Assembly: GCA_002900995.3 (NCBI GenBank)
Contig: PJEW03000015.1
Coordinates: 124,001 to 188,000, forward strand
Direction: 5' to 3'
Length of the DNA stretch: 64,000 bases
From: Ganoderma boninense
Lineage: Eukaryota; Basidiomycota; Agaricomycetes; Polyporales; Polyporaceae
Positions 55,607 through 64,000 of this stretch are shown piece by piece. The notes below the pieces were generated by a model. It did not search any database, was not told the origin of the DNA, and worked only from the letters and a program-made list of their open reading frames with translations. Both the position numbers and the translations under genes were made by a program. Positions within the stretch are counted from its first letter, which is position 1, and each line of letters opens with the position of its first letter.

Positions 55607-56033
55607 TATGGTGATGATGAACTGGAACACTACCTCAGCACCCCAACCGAGAAGACCAGCAACGTGATCCAGTGGTGGACAGACCGGTGCAAGATTTATC
55701 CCAACCTCTCGCAGATGGCAATAGATTACTTGACGATTGCCGGTACGTACGCCACAGTGCATCCAGGCCTTTCGCCAGCTCATTCTCCTTGATTGTGCAG
55801 CAACCTCAGTCGACGTCGAACACCTCTTCAGCTGGGGACGCCTGATCTTGTCCCACGTTCGGAACCGCCTGAGTGCGCAGACTACGCGCGCCATTCTGTG
55901 TGTTGGTGCATGGAGTCTCCTCAATCTTATCAAGCTGGAGGACGTGAGGAAGGTCGCTGAGCTCGAGGACCTCGAAGGGGATGACGACGTTGTGCTCGCA
56001 AAGGGGTGGGACCATATCAATCTCAATCAGTAG
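55607..56033 (+). pseudogene. hAT2 transposase, piece C (C-terminal dimerisation part)
   Basis: Begins immediately after the 303-bp repeat with YGDDELEHYLSTPTEK, aligned to GDELERYLRVGPEH of hAT1. It goes on to IQWWTDRCKIYPNLSQMAID and, after an intron, TSVDVEHLFSWGRLILSHVR with the usual hAT end to 56033. It supplies exactly what piece B lacks. The opposite strand to B is explained by the inversion. Confidence 0.88.
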
Positions 56034-56227
56034 TAGCGCCCAAATGTATCTTACATTAGATGGCTGTTTTGTCTCGTCGCGACGTTGTACCTGTGTTCAA
56101 ATGCATGTTCATGTCTGTCTGCACATTTTGCTGGTCACAGAGGTTCCTCGCTGCTTGCTAGAGCTGAGGTCGGCGCACAGAAATAAATGTACATATATTG
56201 AATGTACAACTACAAACATTTTTGCTG

Positions 56228-56375
56228 AAAAACCCGCGGGTACCCAGGAGTTTACCCGTACCCCCTACCCCGCGCTTGTTATACCCCTACCCCCATATAC
56301 CCGGGGGTCGAAGGGTAGGGGTATGGAGGGTAGGGGTAAGGGGTATGACCCAGACACCCGGGGGTGACCCCCCGC
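56228..56375. repeat. hAT2 3' subterminal repeats and candidate end
   Basis: Dense ACCC/GGGT words (CCCGCGGGTACCC, TACCCGTACCCCC). Read from the outer end on the minus strand it begins GGGGGGTCACCCCCGGGTGTC, close to the hAT1 left end GGGGTGTACCCCTGGGTGTC. It borders the Copia gag directly, so hAT2 appears to have inserted into the Copia element. Confidence 0.6.
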
Positions 56376-56381
56376 TATTCC

Positions 56382-57173
56382 CTAGAAGCGGCCGTGTCCT
56401 CCGCGCCTGCCCCGATGGGTTTGCTGCTGCTGCCCCTGAGGGCGCTGCTGCTGATGCTGCTGCTGGCCTTGTGGGCGCTGCTGCTGGCGGAAAGTGGGGT
56501 CTTGCAGCTTGCGCTCAACCACACTGATCTTGTTCACGCTGTCGCATGGCTTCTGCTGGTGGCGCCCCTGGCGCTGCTCCCAGTACATAATGACGCAGTT
56601 GCGAACATCGTTGAAGGTGACTAGACGGACAGCTGGAGTAGTTGCCGTCGGCACGAGGCCTGAGGTGTAAACTTGGATGATGGGGTCCATCGCAGATGGG
56701 AGCTTCGAGAGGAGGATCATCCCCTTGATGTGCTCAGCGACGGTAAACTAGTTGGTCTCAAGGATCTGGAAGTGAGTGCGGAGCTTGTCTATTGCAGGAA
56801 TGGGGTTGGAGTCGCTAGGAATGGTGATGCCCATGGCAGCGCGGAAGTCCTGGTAGACAATCAGGATGCTGGGCTTCCCGTAGGTGTCCTTGAGGTAGTC
56901 CCAGACCTCCTTGGTGGTGGTTTTGGAGTTGATCGCAGTGCCAATGCTGTCATCAACATGGAGACAGATGCTGCCGCAAGCGGCGGTGTCGTCCTCGTTC
57001 CAACCGTCGACCTTGTCCTCATTCGAGCCGTCAGCGGCCAAGGTAGGACAGGTCTTGGTCATGGGCTTGGTCCAATGGCCCGTCGTCTGGAGGTACGCCT
57101 CTATCTTCAGCACCCACTGAAGGTAGTTGGGGCCGGTGAGGAGCAGAACGAGGTTGGTGAGGTTGTTCGACAT
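56382..57173 (-). pseudogene. Copia gag with a premature stop
   Basis: Starts at the ATG 57173 (MSNNLTNLVLLLTGPNYLQW), then typical Copia gag features: YLQWVLKIEAYLQTTGHW, TTKEVWDYLKDTYGKPSILI and, near the end, FTVAEHIKGMILLSKLP. A TAG at 56748-56750 splits the frame between ILETN and FTVAEH. The tail is rich in QQQ and RG (RGRRGGHGRF) and stops near 56382, at the hAT2 boundary. The capsid-like protein would package element RNA. CAG to TAG would explain the stop, but the ancestral residue is not certain. Confidence 0.8.
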
Positions 57174-57483
57174 GGTGATCGATAAGGTGATAGAAGTCTG
57201 ACCAAAAGATATGGTCAGTCACCATTCACAGCAACAAAAAATGAGGAGAGAATGCCAGAAGTGTATACCAGCAGAGGTTCCCCCTCTGTGTAGCATAGCA
57301 GGCAGCGATCAAAGAGATCGTGCCACATCTAAGCCACCATCGTGCATGGACGGCAGCGTATGATTGCGCCAGATCCAATGCCCGGAAGGTCTGCCATAAC
57401 AGTGACAAGAGGTTTGCCAGGCAAGCTGGTGCAGAGTGGAATGCAGCCAGCAATGAGCGGTGCAGTATCCACAACACCGACCA

Positions 57484-57495
57484 GGGCTCATAACC
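57484..57495 (-). promoter_or_regulatory. Copia primer-binding site (half-tRNA iMet type)
   Basis: Directly after the LTR, in element sense, stands GGTTATGAGCCC. This is complementary to the anticodon-loop region GGGCTCATAACC of initiator tRNA-Met. Some Copia elements prime from an internally cut tRNA in this way. Confidence 0.8.
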
Positions 57496-57846
57496 TGTTG
57501 AACATAGTGGGAGACGCCCACTATGGGGAGGGCACTACACGCAGTGTGCACGCATACTCACCTGGCTAGTGTGAGGTAGAGGCTTGTATCGAGTGAGGAG
57601 AAGAGAGAGAAGAGCTGTGTTGATTAGGGCCAATGAGGGCCATATATATACTACAGGATGTACTGTATTACTAAGGCTATACAGTACGGGAATGCACTGC
57701 CAGAGACATCTAGGCAGTGCAGCACATGAGATGATCATGTGGGGTGGCTATACAGTGCATGTGCAGATGGATGAGATATCGGGCTGTGCCGATATCTATG
57801 TACACAGCTATGCCAGGCATGCAGTGCTCGGCTATGCTGTTCAACA
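57496..57846 (-). repeat. Copia 5' LTR (351 bp)
   Basis: In element orientation it starts TGTTGAACA and ends TGTTCAACA, a 9-bp inverted end pair, and is followed by the primer-binding site. Includes TATATATA near 57641, a plausible promoter. From 57847 to 58203 nothing is supported. Confidence 0.8.
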
Positions 57847-58206
57847 TCTGCACTCCCCTAGAAAGTCGACGTCAGGCTGGAAAATGGAGTGTCTGCATGA
57901 TGTGAACACCTGCAAATGTTCTGCCCCATCTGAAAAATAAATGCAGGACCATCGCAGTCAAGGCAGTGGCATGTGTATTTTGCTGATGTGGGGGTGAAAG
58001 AGGGGCCAACCTCTCTCACCCTGCCCCACTAGTGTACCTCATCGCCCTCAATATAGGATGTTGATGAGTTACACCCAGGGCTCGAGAGAGCTCCCTATTT
58101 GTGCTTTACACAAGCTCGCTGCTGAATGTCTCGCTCGTGGTCACTCGCAAGCACTCAGTGGCATTTTGGGATTTTGCTGATGTGTTACCTCTATGTCTGC
58201 ATGTAA

Positions 58207-58865
58207 GGCTCTGTTCAGCTCACGAACGAACTTTTGGTACTTTCGGTATTCCGCCGTTCTGAGGCGATCGGCCTTACTTAATAATGTGACTGATGGTGAC
58301 ATGAAGTGACCTAGCGTGATGCACCTGTTACACTCTGCGCGTAGTCCTTCACGCCATTGGCGGCATCCTCAGTCTCTTGTCTCAAGGACCCCATGTAAGG
58401 ATTTAGAGCCATAAGAATGACATATGGTAAAAAGGCACAACTTTTGGGTTTGTTTATTGGCACGCAGCTTGTCATGTTTGCGCAGCAAAGCGAGCGTAGT
58501 CCAAGGGAACCTGGCGCCAAGCATCTGAGAGTGGAACATCCATCGCACGAGCTCAGATAAGCCCTATTTTCCCCGAAAGCCCATTATTATGTTTTGGTGT
58601 CTTGTTTGATGGTAGCACGCCATGTATCGGGGTGGTCTTATCCTTTTCTTTGACCAGAGCTCATTCACTGAGACTGATGTCGCGCAGACTCGACTGACCG
58701 CGAGGCTCACGCGCCGCCTCGCTCGTGGGTCCCAGTCACACCGGCAAGGAGTGACCGGCTTCCCGAGTCACGTCCTCTTGTTTAGGGAATTAAGCGCCTT
58801 CCGATCCCCTCGGAACGGCGGAATACCGAAAGTACCAAAAGTTCGTACGCGAGCTGAACAGGGCC
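58207..58865. mobile_element. Tourist-like (PIF/Harbinger-type) MITE, 659 bp
   Basis: Terminal inverted repeats of about 65-70 bp start GGCTCTGTTCAGCTC (left) and GGCCCTGTTCAGCTC (right, reverse complement) and share ACGAACTTTTGGTACTTTCG and GGTATTCCGCCGTTC. Both ends are flanked by TAA (58204-58206 and 58866-58868), the 3-bp duplication typical of PIF/Harbinger. The interior has no convincing gene. Confidence 0.9.
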
Positions 58866-59043
58866 TAAATTCGCGTCATGCCCATTCTTCTGTGTTGACT
58901 CATACTAGAGATATATGGGTTCATCGGGATATGTACATGCATTACCTAAGTGGCGGTGTAGGTCATAGTAGGAGTACCTCAGCTGGGATGCCACACAAGC
59001 ATCCCGGTGGCATACAGAACGAGCTACGCGGAAGCGCGGCACT

Positions 59044-59433
59044 GTGCACAAGAAGGCAGTGCCCACTGTCAACTTTAAGGAGGGCGATGGTATCCAAGCG
59101 GGTTCGGGTGATGGGCACGAGGTCTCGAACGGCGGACGCGAGGCCCCAAACAGCGGGCACAAGGCCTTAGATGATGAGCACGACGGATGCGAGGGCTCGG
59201 GCGGCGGACGCGAGGGCTCGGACGACGGACGCGAGGGCTCGGATGACGGACGTGAGGGCTCGGATGATGAGCGCGGGGACTTCAATATTGACATGGGATT
59301 GGAGTCTCAGGAGAGCGACTCGGACTCGGACTCGGACTCAGAGCGAAGCGCAGACAAGATGGATGACGAGCCCTGCGAGGAGGATGGCATCGTAGACACC
59401 GTGTATGCAACAATGGGGTTTGCCCCGCTATGA
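59044..59433 (+). CDS. Small acidic repeat protein (uncertain)
   Basis: An open frame of 129 codons from the ATG 59044 (MHKKAVPTVNFKEGDGIQAG). It contains several GREGSDD repeats coded by a 21-bp unit (59190-59270), a run of SD pairs and an acidic end to TGA at 59431-59433. Low complexity makes it hard to judge. It could be the last exon of a spliced gene whose start lies in or beyond the MITE, or a chance frame through a satellite-like repeat. The antisense frame is also open. Confidence 0.3.
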   Translation: MHKKAVPTVNFKEGDGIQAGSGDGHEVSNGGREAPNSGHKALDDEHDGCEGSGGGREGSDDGREGSDDGREGSDDERGDFNIDMGLESQESDSDSDSDSERSADKMDDEPCEEDGIVDTVYATMGFAPL

Positions 59434-59569
59434 AGTCAGTTCAACGCCCTTGAGCTCTTACTTACCTGCTATGCATTCCCAACCCCCCGCACTCTGCGGC
59501 TACTGGCCTCTGTACCTGGACCGTAAGCTCCATCGCCCTGTATTTTCCTGACACACAACCTACATTGCT

Positions 59570-62216
59570 CTACAACACATTGGCGTACTCGGAGCGAAGC
59601 CTACCTGGCCCCGCAGTGGACTGCCGTGCGCTATCATGTGCGAGGCAAAGCTGTGGGTGAGTCCCGTATCCTTCCGTTCGCTCCAGGATCCTGTAGGACG
59701 GAGCCGGGCCGACAGACTGCTGTAGGCCCATATAGGGTTGAGTAGGGCTCTGCATGCCCTTGGCGTCGTGTTGCGCTTTTGCTGATGCACAAGCAGCGAG
59801 CGCTGCCTGGGCGGTGTTCTGGTCTTCGCGCCCCGTCTTCTCTTGATCTTGGAACCTGATTTCTCGTGGCCTGACGCGCTTGGACGTTCCAGAGACAGCA
59901 GTAGGCGATTCGGTCGAGGAGAGGTCGTCGATATCGAACTTCTCGTCTTCCTCCTCCTCATCCGAGTCTTCGTCCTTTTCGTCAAGTTCTTTTGGAGAGG
60001 GTGCTGACATCTTAGGTGTCTCGTTATGTCGCTTGGCGGTAGGCGTCTCGCCGTCGGGATGTTTGCTTTCCCTTGTAAGTTTGCGCGATTGTCGTGGACT
60101 CTCCTCGACGACGACAAACGACTTCTGCCGTTCGCGCTCGTTCCACTTCAATGTTCGCGAGATGGAGTGGAACCAGTCGCGCGATTGAGATTCGGCACAA
60201 ACGGTCGGGAATGGATATTGCGACGCCGTGACCTTGATATGATTGCCCTCTGCAAGCCACCGGTCAGTTGAATGCAAACGTATGCAGGACTGGCAGACGT
60301 ACGTTTCAGCTCAACACGCCCACGACCGTCAAATGAGGCCCAGGCAGTGCTGCGTGAGTTGAAGGGAACGCATATACGCAGTTCCATGGTATCAGGAAGG
60401 AGCATGGGACGGAATGATAACGTGTGAGGACAGAGAGGAGTAATGAGCATCGCCGGAATCTCGGGATGTACGAGGGAGCCTCCGGCCGATAACTGGTGGA
60501 CGATGAGCACCCGATCACTCCGCTTTGAGGGACTATCACTCACTGAATAAGCTGTAGAACCGGTGGGCGTGGAGACGCACAGGCCGTCGGCTTGCACGGT
60601 TGTGAGGTGGTGCTCGTCGCCTACAAACCCTGGCATGAGAGGGGTCGAAAGAGCATGGGACGACGGTGCTCACCGAACAACTCCAGCAAGCTGACGTACG
60701 GGCTTGGTCCCCGATCGACCACCAGATCGTTCAGTACCTCGAAGGACTCCACCGGTCTTGTTGAAAAACACATGATCTCCTTGTCCTTCGCACCACACCT
60801 GCCTGTAGATATCACTCCGCTCTCGAGGGCCTCCCATCCGAGGTCCTCGAGGTTACGCATCAGGATCTCGCCCGTGTCGCCCCTCTTGATCGCGCGAAGC
60901 GTGTTGGAGTTCTTCTCGGGCGAGATCGCGCGGTAGACGGTGCATGTAAACCGCATGCGCAGGTTGACGCGAACACCCTCATCGATCGCGCTATCCATGA
61001 CCTTCTTGTGGTCCGCGAAGTCGAAGTTGGTGAGGAAACCGAGCGAGCCGAGCGCGAAGGGGAGCACGGGGGGCACGATGCGCTGAAAAAGCCATGAAAT
61101 GAAGAGCACTGTGCCGTCACCACCAAGCTGGAATGCATATAGTGTATCAATGACCACATTGCGACCCCCGCCGACGTAATAAAACTCACCGTGACCACGA
61201 AATAGAAGAGATGCGGGCTCTTGTTGCACATCTCGGCCGTCCAGTAGCGTAGCTGACCCTCCGCCGGCGGTTGGTGATCGGTACCAGTCTGCACTTTGGT
61301 CATTGCCAAGTGTAGAGACGACGAGCTTGATGTGCGGCGTTTTGGGAACGCAACAAAGAACTCTGGGTGTTCATGGGCAAGGCCGGCCGCATCGAATCGC
61401 CGAGAGGTTTTGAGCTGGGCGTCGACGTAACTTCGCGGCGCACGCATACAGTCAGCATCCTCGTGTCCCCGGACGGCGGCTTCAATAGTGACGACTTACA
61501 CAATCATTCCACGGTCCTTGTCCCCCTTCTTCTTCATGAGGTAGATGGCGAGCTCGCGGGTGAGCTTGATAAGGTGGTTGTCGCGAGCCTTGGTCACGAT
61601 GAGCACGCTCTGGATGTTTGACTGAACGCGTCTGCGACCTGGATGCGGCATGAGAATGGGGCCTCGGGGCGAGGGCGAGATGCATCGCGCGCAAGCCAAG
61701 GAGGGGCAGGGGTGGGGGTATGAAGCAAGACGACGACTACGAACCAAGCTTTTTGCTCATTTCCCGGGCGCTGATCGCCGTCTCCGCGAGCTCTTTCGTG
61801 AAGCTGCGTGCGTACGCGCGACCCTCCTCGTCGTCTCCGTCGCTGTAGTCGGACACGGTGCCATCGGGGTAAGTGTATTTCTCTTCTCGCGCGCTGCGCT
61901 CGATGTGATTGGGGTGCGGCGAAATCGAGCGGAGGCGGCCCATGAGGGACTCGCCTTGGAGGTTGGAGTGGACAAAACAGGGAGAGGCGATGGGAGCGAG
62001 CTGCGGGGGGAAGTGATGGGTAATTGTAGGCGTGTTTCCGACGGCCGAAGACCCGTCGTGGGGGACGGCAATGCCATTCGCCTTGGTAGTGCCGTTGACC
62101 AACGTGGACGCAGTCGAGATTGGTGTACCCGATCGGCCTTTCGCACCCACAGCGAGCTCCGGAGATTGCTGAGGGTCAAGAACGAGGTTGGGCGTCCAGT
62201 CGGAGGAGTTGTGCAT
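59570..62216 (-). CDS. NAD kinase (ATP-NAD kinase family)
   Basis: Phosphorylates NAD to NADP with ATP, the only route to NADP and so to NADPH. Seven exons fit signals and phase exactly: 62216-61745, 61638-61500, 61430-61190, 61127-60674, 60629-60544, 60492-60303 and 60249-59570, giving 753 residues. The N-terminal ~200 residues are poorly ordered. The catalytic domain starts near [16 protein letters not shown]. It has the diagnostic GGDGT at the start of exon 4 (61127), [14 protein letters not shown], and PTGSTAYS in exon 5, with [19 protein letters not shown] after the next intron. A ~220-residue acidic and basic tail follows. The start at 62216 was preferred to 62345 because the upstream residues are unordered. 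No signal or transit peptide is evident, so it is probably cytosolic. The only clear core gene in the window. Confidence 0.93.
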
Positions 62217-62529
62217 GATGTGGAGGTTGGGCGGGCGGCTGGAGGAGAGGCTTAGAGCGAGAGGGACGCATCGCGAGCCCGTGTGAGCGTGCGCAAACGG
62301 GAGGATGATGGAGAGGGAAGGTGCAGAGTACAGGTGGTGAGACACTCGGGTGCTCTATAAGCTAGGAGCCTGCAGGTCAAATAGAGGCGGGAATAGAAAC
62401 AGGGTGCGAGGAAGAGAGAGATGGTGATATGAAAGATGATGAGGGAAGGCAAGAGACGGTGAGAGATGACGAGGGGGCACACGGAGCCGATGCAACTTGA
62501 AGGATGAGCAAAGCTGCATTCAAGGGATG

Positions 62530-63794
62530 CTATCGAGGCTTAAACGCAAACGCAGCCGCGGAAGGCCGAGTAAAGACAAGTCTGCGAGGCAGGGGACTTG
62601 GAATAAGACAGGTGTGTACTGATAGAATGGTGCTCTCTGTACGAACACAAAGAGGACGATAAGAGTGCATATGAACGGCGAGAGGATCTGATGCTAATCT
62701 AGGCGGTGAGATGGACAGGTCCTGCGACAGAGACAGTGATGATTGGGCGATCGCACCGTTATAGAGGCTTGATGTCGGAGTGGTGGCGGGTGCGCGATAG
62801 GATAGCGTACGGATAGAGCGGGTGAGGAAGGTAGGAGGGTGCGTGGTCCAGTGTTGTCGAACAGACGTGAAGATGGTGCGCACGGTGTGCGTGGCCTGAT
62901 GTGGTACGCGTGCGGGCTCAAGAATGGGGCAGAGCGGGTCTTGACGGAGCATCTCGAACCAGCCATGGGTGAGAGAGGGGTAGGCGTCGACATCATAGAA
63001 GGCCAGTTCGATAGATGAGGGGCGTCAGAACACAACTTGCGGTCGCGATAGCGAGTACACGAGACGACATGAAGGGGGGAGCGACCTCGAGGAGGAGTGA
63101 CATCAAGGAGGTGGCTGATCTTTTCGCCGATAAAGGTGGTGTTGTAGGCGAGGACGTTTGTGAAGGTGGCAGCGGTGGCGATAAAAGCCTTGTCGAGAGT
63201 GACGAACTTGTTGCGCGCCCAGCCGTCCAAGAAGTCCGACAAGGGCTTGACGATCCCAGGGGTTGGGTAGAGCTCCCAGCAAATCCGTGGACCAGCAGAA
63301 TGTCGACCTTCGAACGACACAGGCCCTCTTCGAGGGCGCGGAAGGGCCGTCAACAGAGCTCCTCGGAACAGGTGACGGAACGGAGAATTCGACATCGTCG
63401 AAGATCAAGTTGGTCTTGAATTGATGGTGTGGCGATAGGAGGGGGTGTACCTGGGGGGGCTTGCAGGCAGTCTAGAGACGACGGTGACCATAAGAGTTGC
63501 CGTTGTTGGACAGTATCGAAGTGTAGCGGGGAGTTATTCAAGGCGAGTGACACGATCGAAATGTGATAGAGGTCTGGACGAGCATGGGGTGGTGAGCATG
63601 TAACACCATAGACACAACCCGGTTGGAGGCGGTTGATACAATACATGGATGGCCTTGAACGAGGGGAGAGGGCGCATGTTGGAGAGGAAATGCTGAAGGA
63701 GATGCCACTCACGGGTCGGGGCTGAAAAGCTGGGGACGCAACGATTTGGAGGTGCCACCGACGATGGTAGGGTGGCAGGCACCGTAGTCGTCAA
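62530..63794 (-). CDS. Unrecognised conserved-looking protein upstream of NAD kinase
   Basis: Same strand as the NAD kinase, ending about 62530. The best block, about 63340-63090, reads ICWELYPTPGIVKPLSDFLD, NKFVTLDKAFIATAATFTNV and AYNTTFIGEKISHLLDV. After an intron-like stretch it continues ELAFYDVDAYPSLTHGWFEM, LRQDPLCPILEPARV. This looks like an ordered soluble or weakly membrane-linked protein; the family is not recognised. The 3' part (62900-62530) is S/T/P-rich and less convincing. The 5' exons are uncertain; one candidate starts at the ATG 63794 (MTTTVPATLPSSVAPPN). From 63795 to 64000 nothing further is supported. Confidence 0.35.
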
Positions 63795-64000
63795 AACAAG
63801 AGCAGGAAGGATGGCGTTGGAACGTTATAAAATTGGGCTTACCTGTCCCTACGACCCGACGTTCATCCCCCATCCTTCGCCCATCCCCCTTCTCCCCTCC
63901 CTGGTCATCTCGTCATCTCGTCAATGCATCGTGGATTGCGAAAGTGGGTCTCATGATGTCGCGTATTTGTGAAGCTGGCCCAGATCTAGGAGTCGTACAC

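Larger units (their letters stand above)
56376..57846 (-). mobile_element. Ty1/Copia element, 5' part only
   Basis: A 5' LTR (57496-57846), primer-binding site and gag are present on the minus strand; pol and the 3' LTR are missing. The break coincides with the hAT2 end. The missing part would be expected beyond the other end of hAT2 but is not in this window. Confidence 0.8.

Noticed and set aside
62760..62960. Extending the NAD kinase start upstream of 62216
   Set aside because: The upstream residues are unordered and an in-frame stop lies shortly before 62345. The ATG at 62216 has a better context.
1..64000. CRISPR arrays, bacterial operons, phage genes, rRNA genes
   Set aside because: Intron-rich eukaryotic genes throughout. 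No regularly spaced repeat-spacer array and no rRNA sequence was seen.

Overview
This is eukaryotic DNA from a mushroom-forming basidiomycete (Agaricomycetes). The genes have many short GT..AG introns of about 45-70 bp. The window also carries KDZ transposases with CxC2-type cysteine clusters beside TET/JBP-type dioxygenases, a gene association known mainly from this group. Two 100-N assembly gaps are present (8893-8992 and 23064-23163). Most of the window is a transposon-rich accessory block. The only clearly housekeeping gene is an NAD kinase at 59570-62216.

Layout: 0.6-2.1 kb, a gene with a Zn2Cys6-like cluster; 2.1-7.5 kb, a hAT element (hAT1); 7.6-9.1 kb, a low-complexity hypothetical gene; 9.24-9.73 kb, a complete TRIM (miniature LTR element); 9.8-26.5 kb, a KDZ locus with a tryptophan-rich small gene, a KDZ transposase carrying a hAT MITE, a 2OG-Fe(II) dioxygenase, and several large spliced genes; 26.5-34 kb, decayed genes, degenerate repeats and a second MITE of the same hAT family; 34.6-56.4 kb, a nested complex; 56.4-57.8 kb, the 5' part of a Copia element; 58.2-58.9 kb, a Tourist-like MITE; 59-64 kb, host genes.

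The main result is the history of the 34.6-56 kb complex. One hAT transposase gene (hAT2) lies in three pieces: A on + (34563-35003), B on - (52759 down to 50551) and C on + (55607-56033). A and B were separated by a Ty3 chromovirus, and both junctions still carry the 5-bp duplication GTCTT. B and C were separated by a KDZ element that carries a TET/JBP gene and is bounded by a 303-bp repeat. A later inversion between the chromovirus 5' LTR and a sister LTR inside the KDZ element flipped about 11 kb, and it duplicated a 413-bp segment at its two ends. The KDZ transposase, the chromovirus and several neighbours carry premature stops. Nearly all of these can be read as C-to-T or G-to-A changes, while the TET/JBP reading frame next to them is intact.

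Exon boundaries are given exactly where splice sites and phases agree; elsewhere they are approximate. All function assignments come from motifs recognised by eye. No database search was possible.
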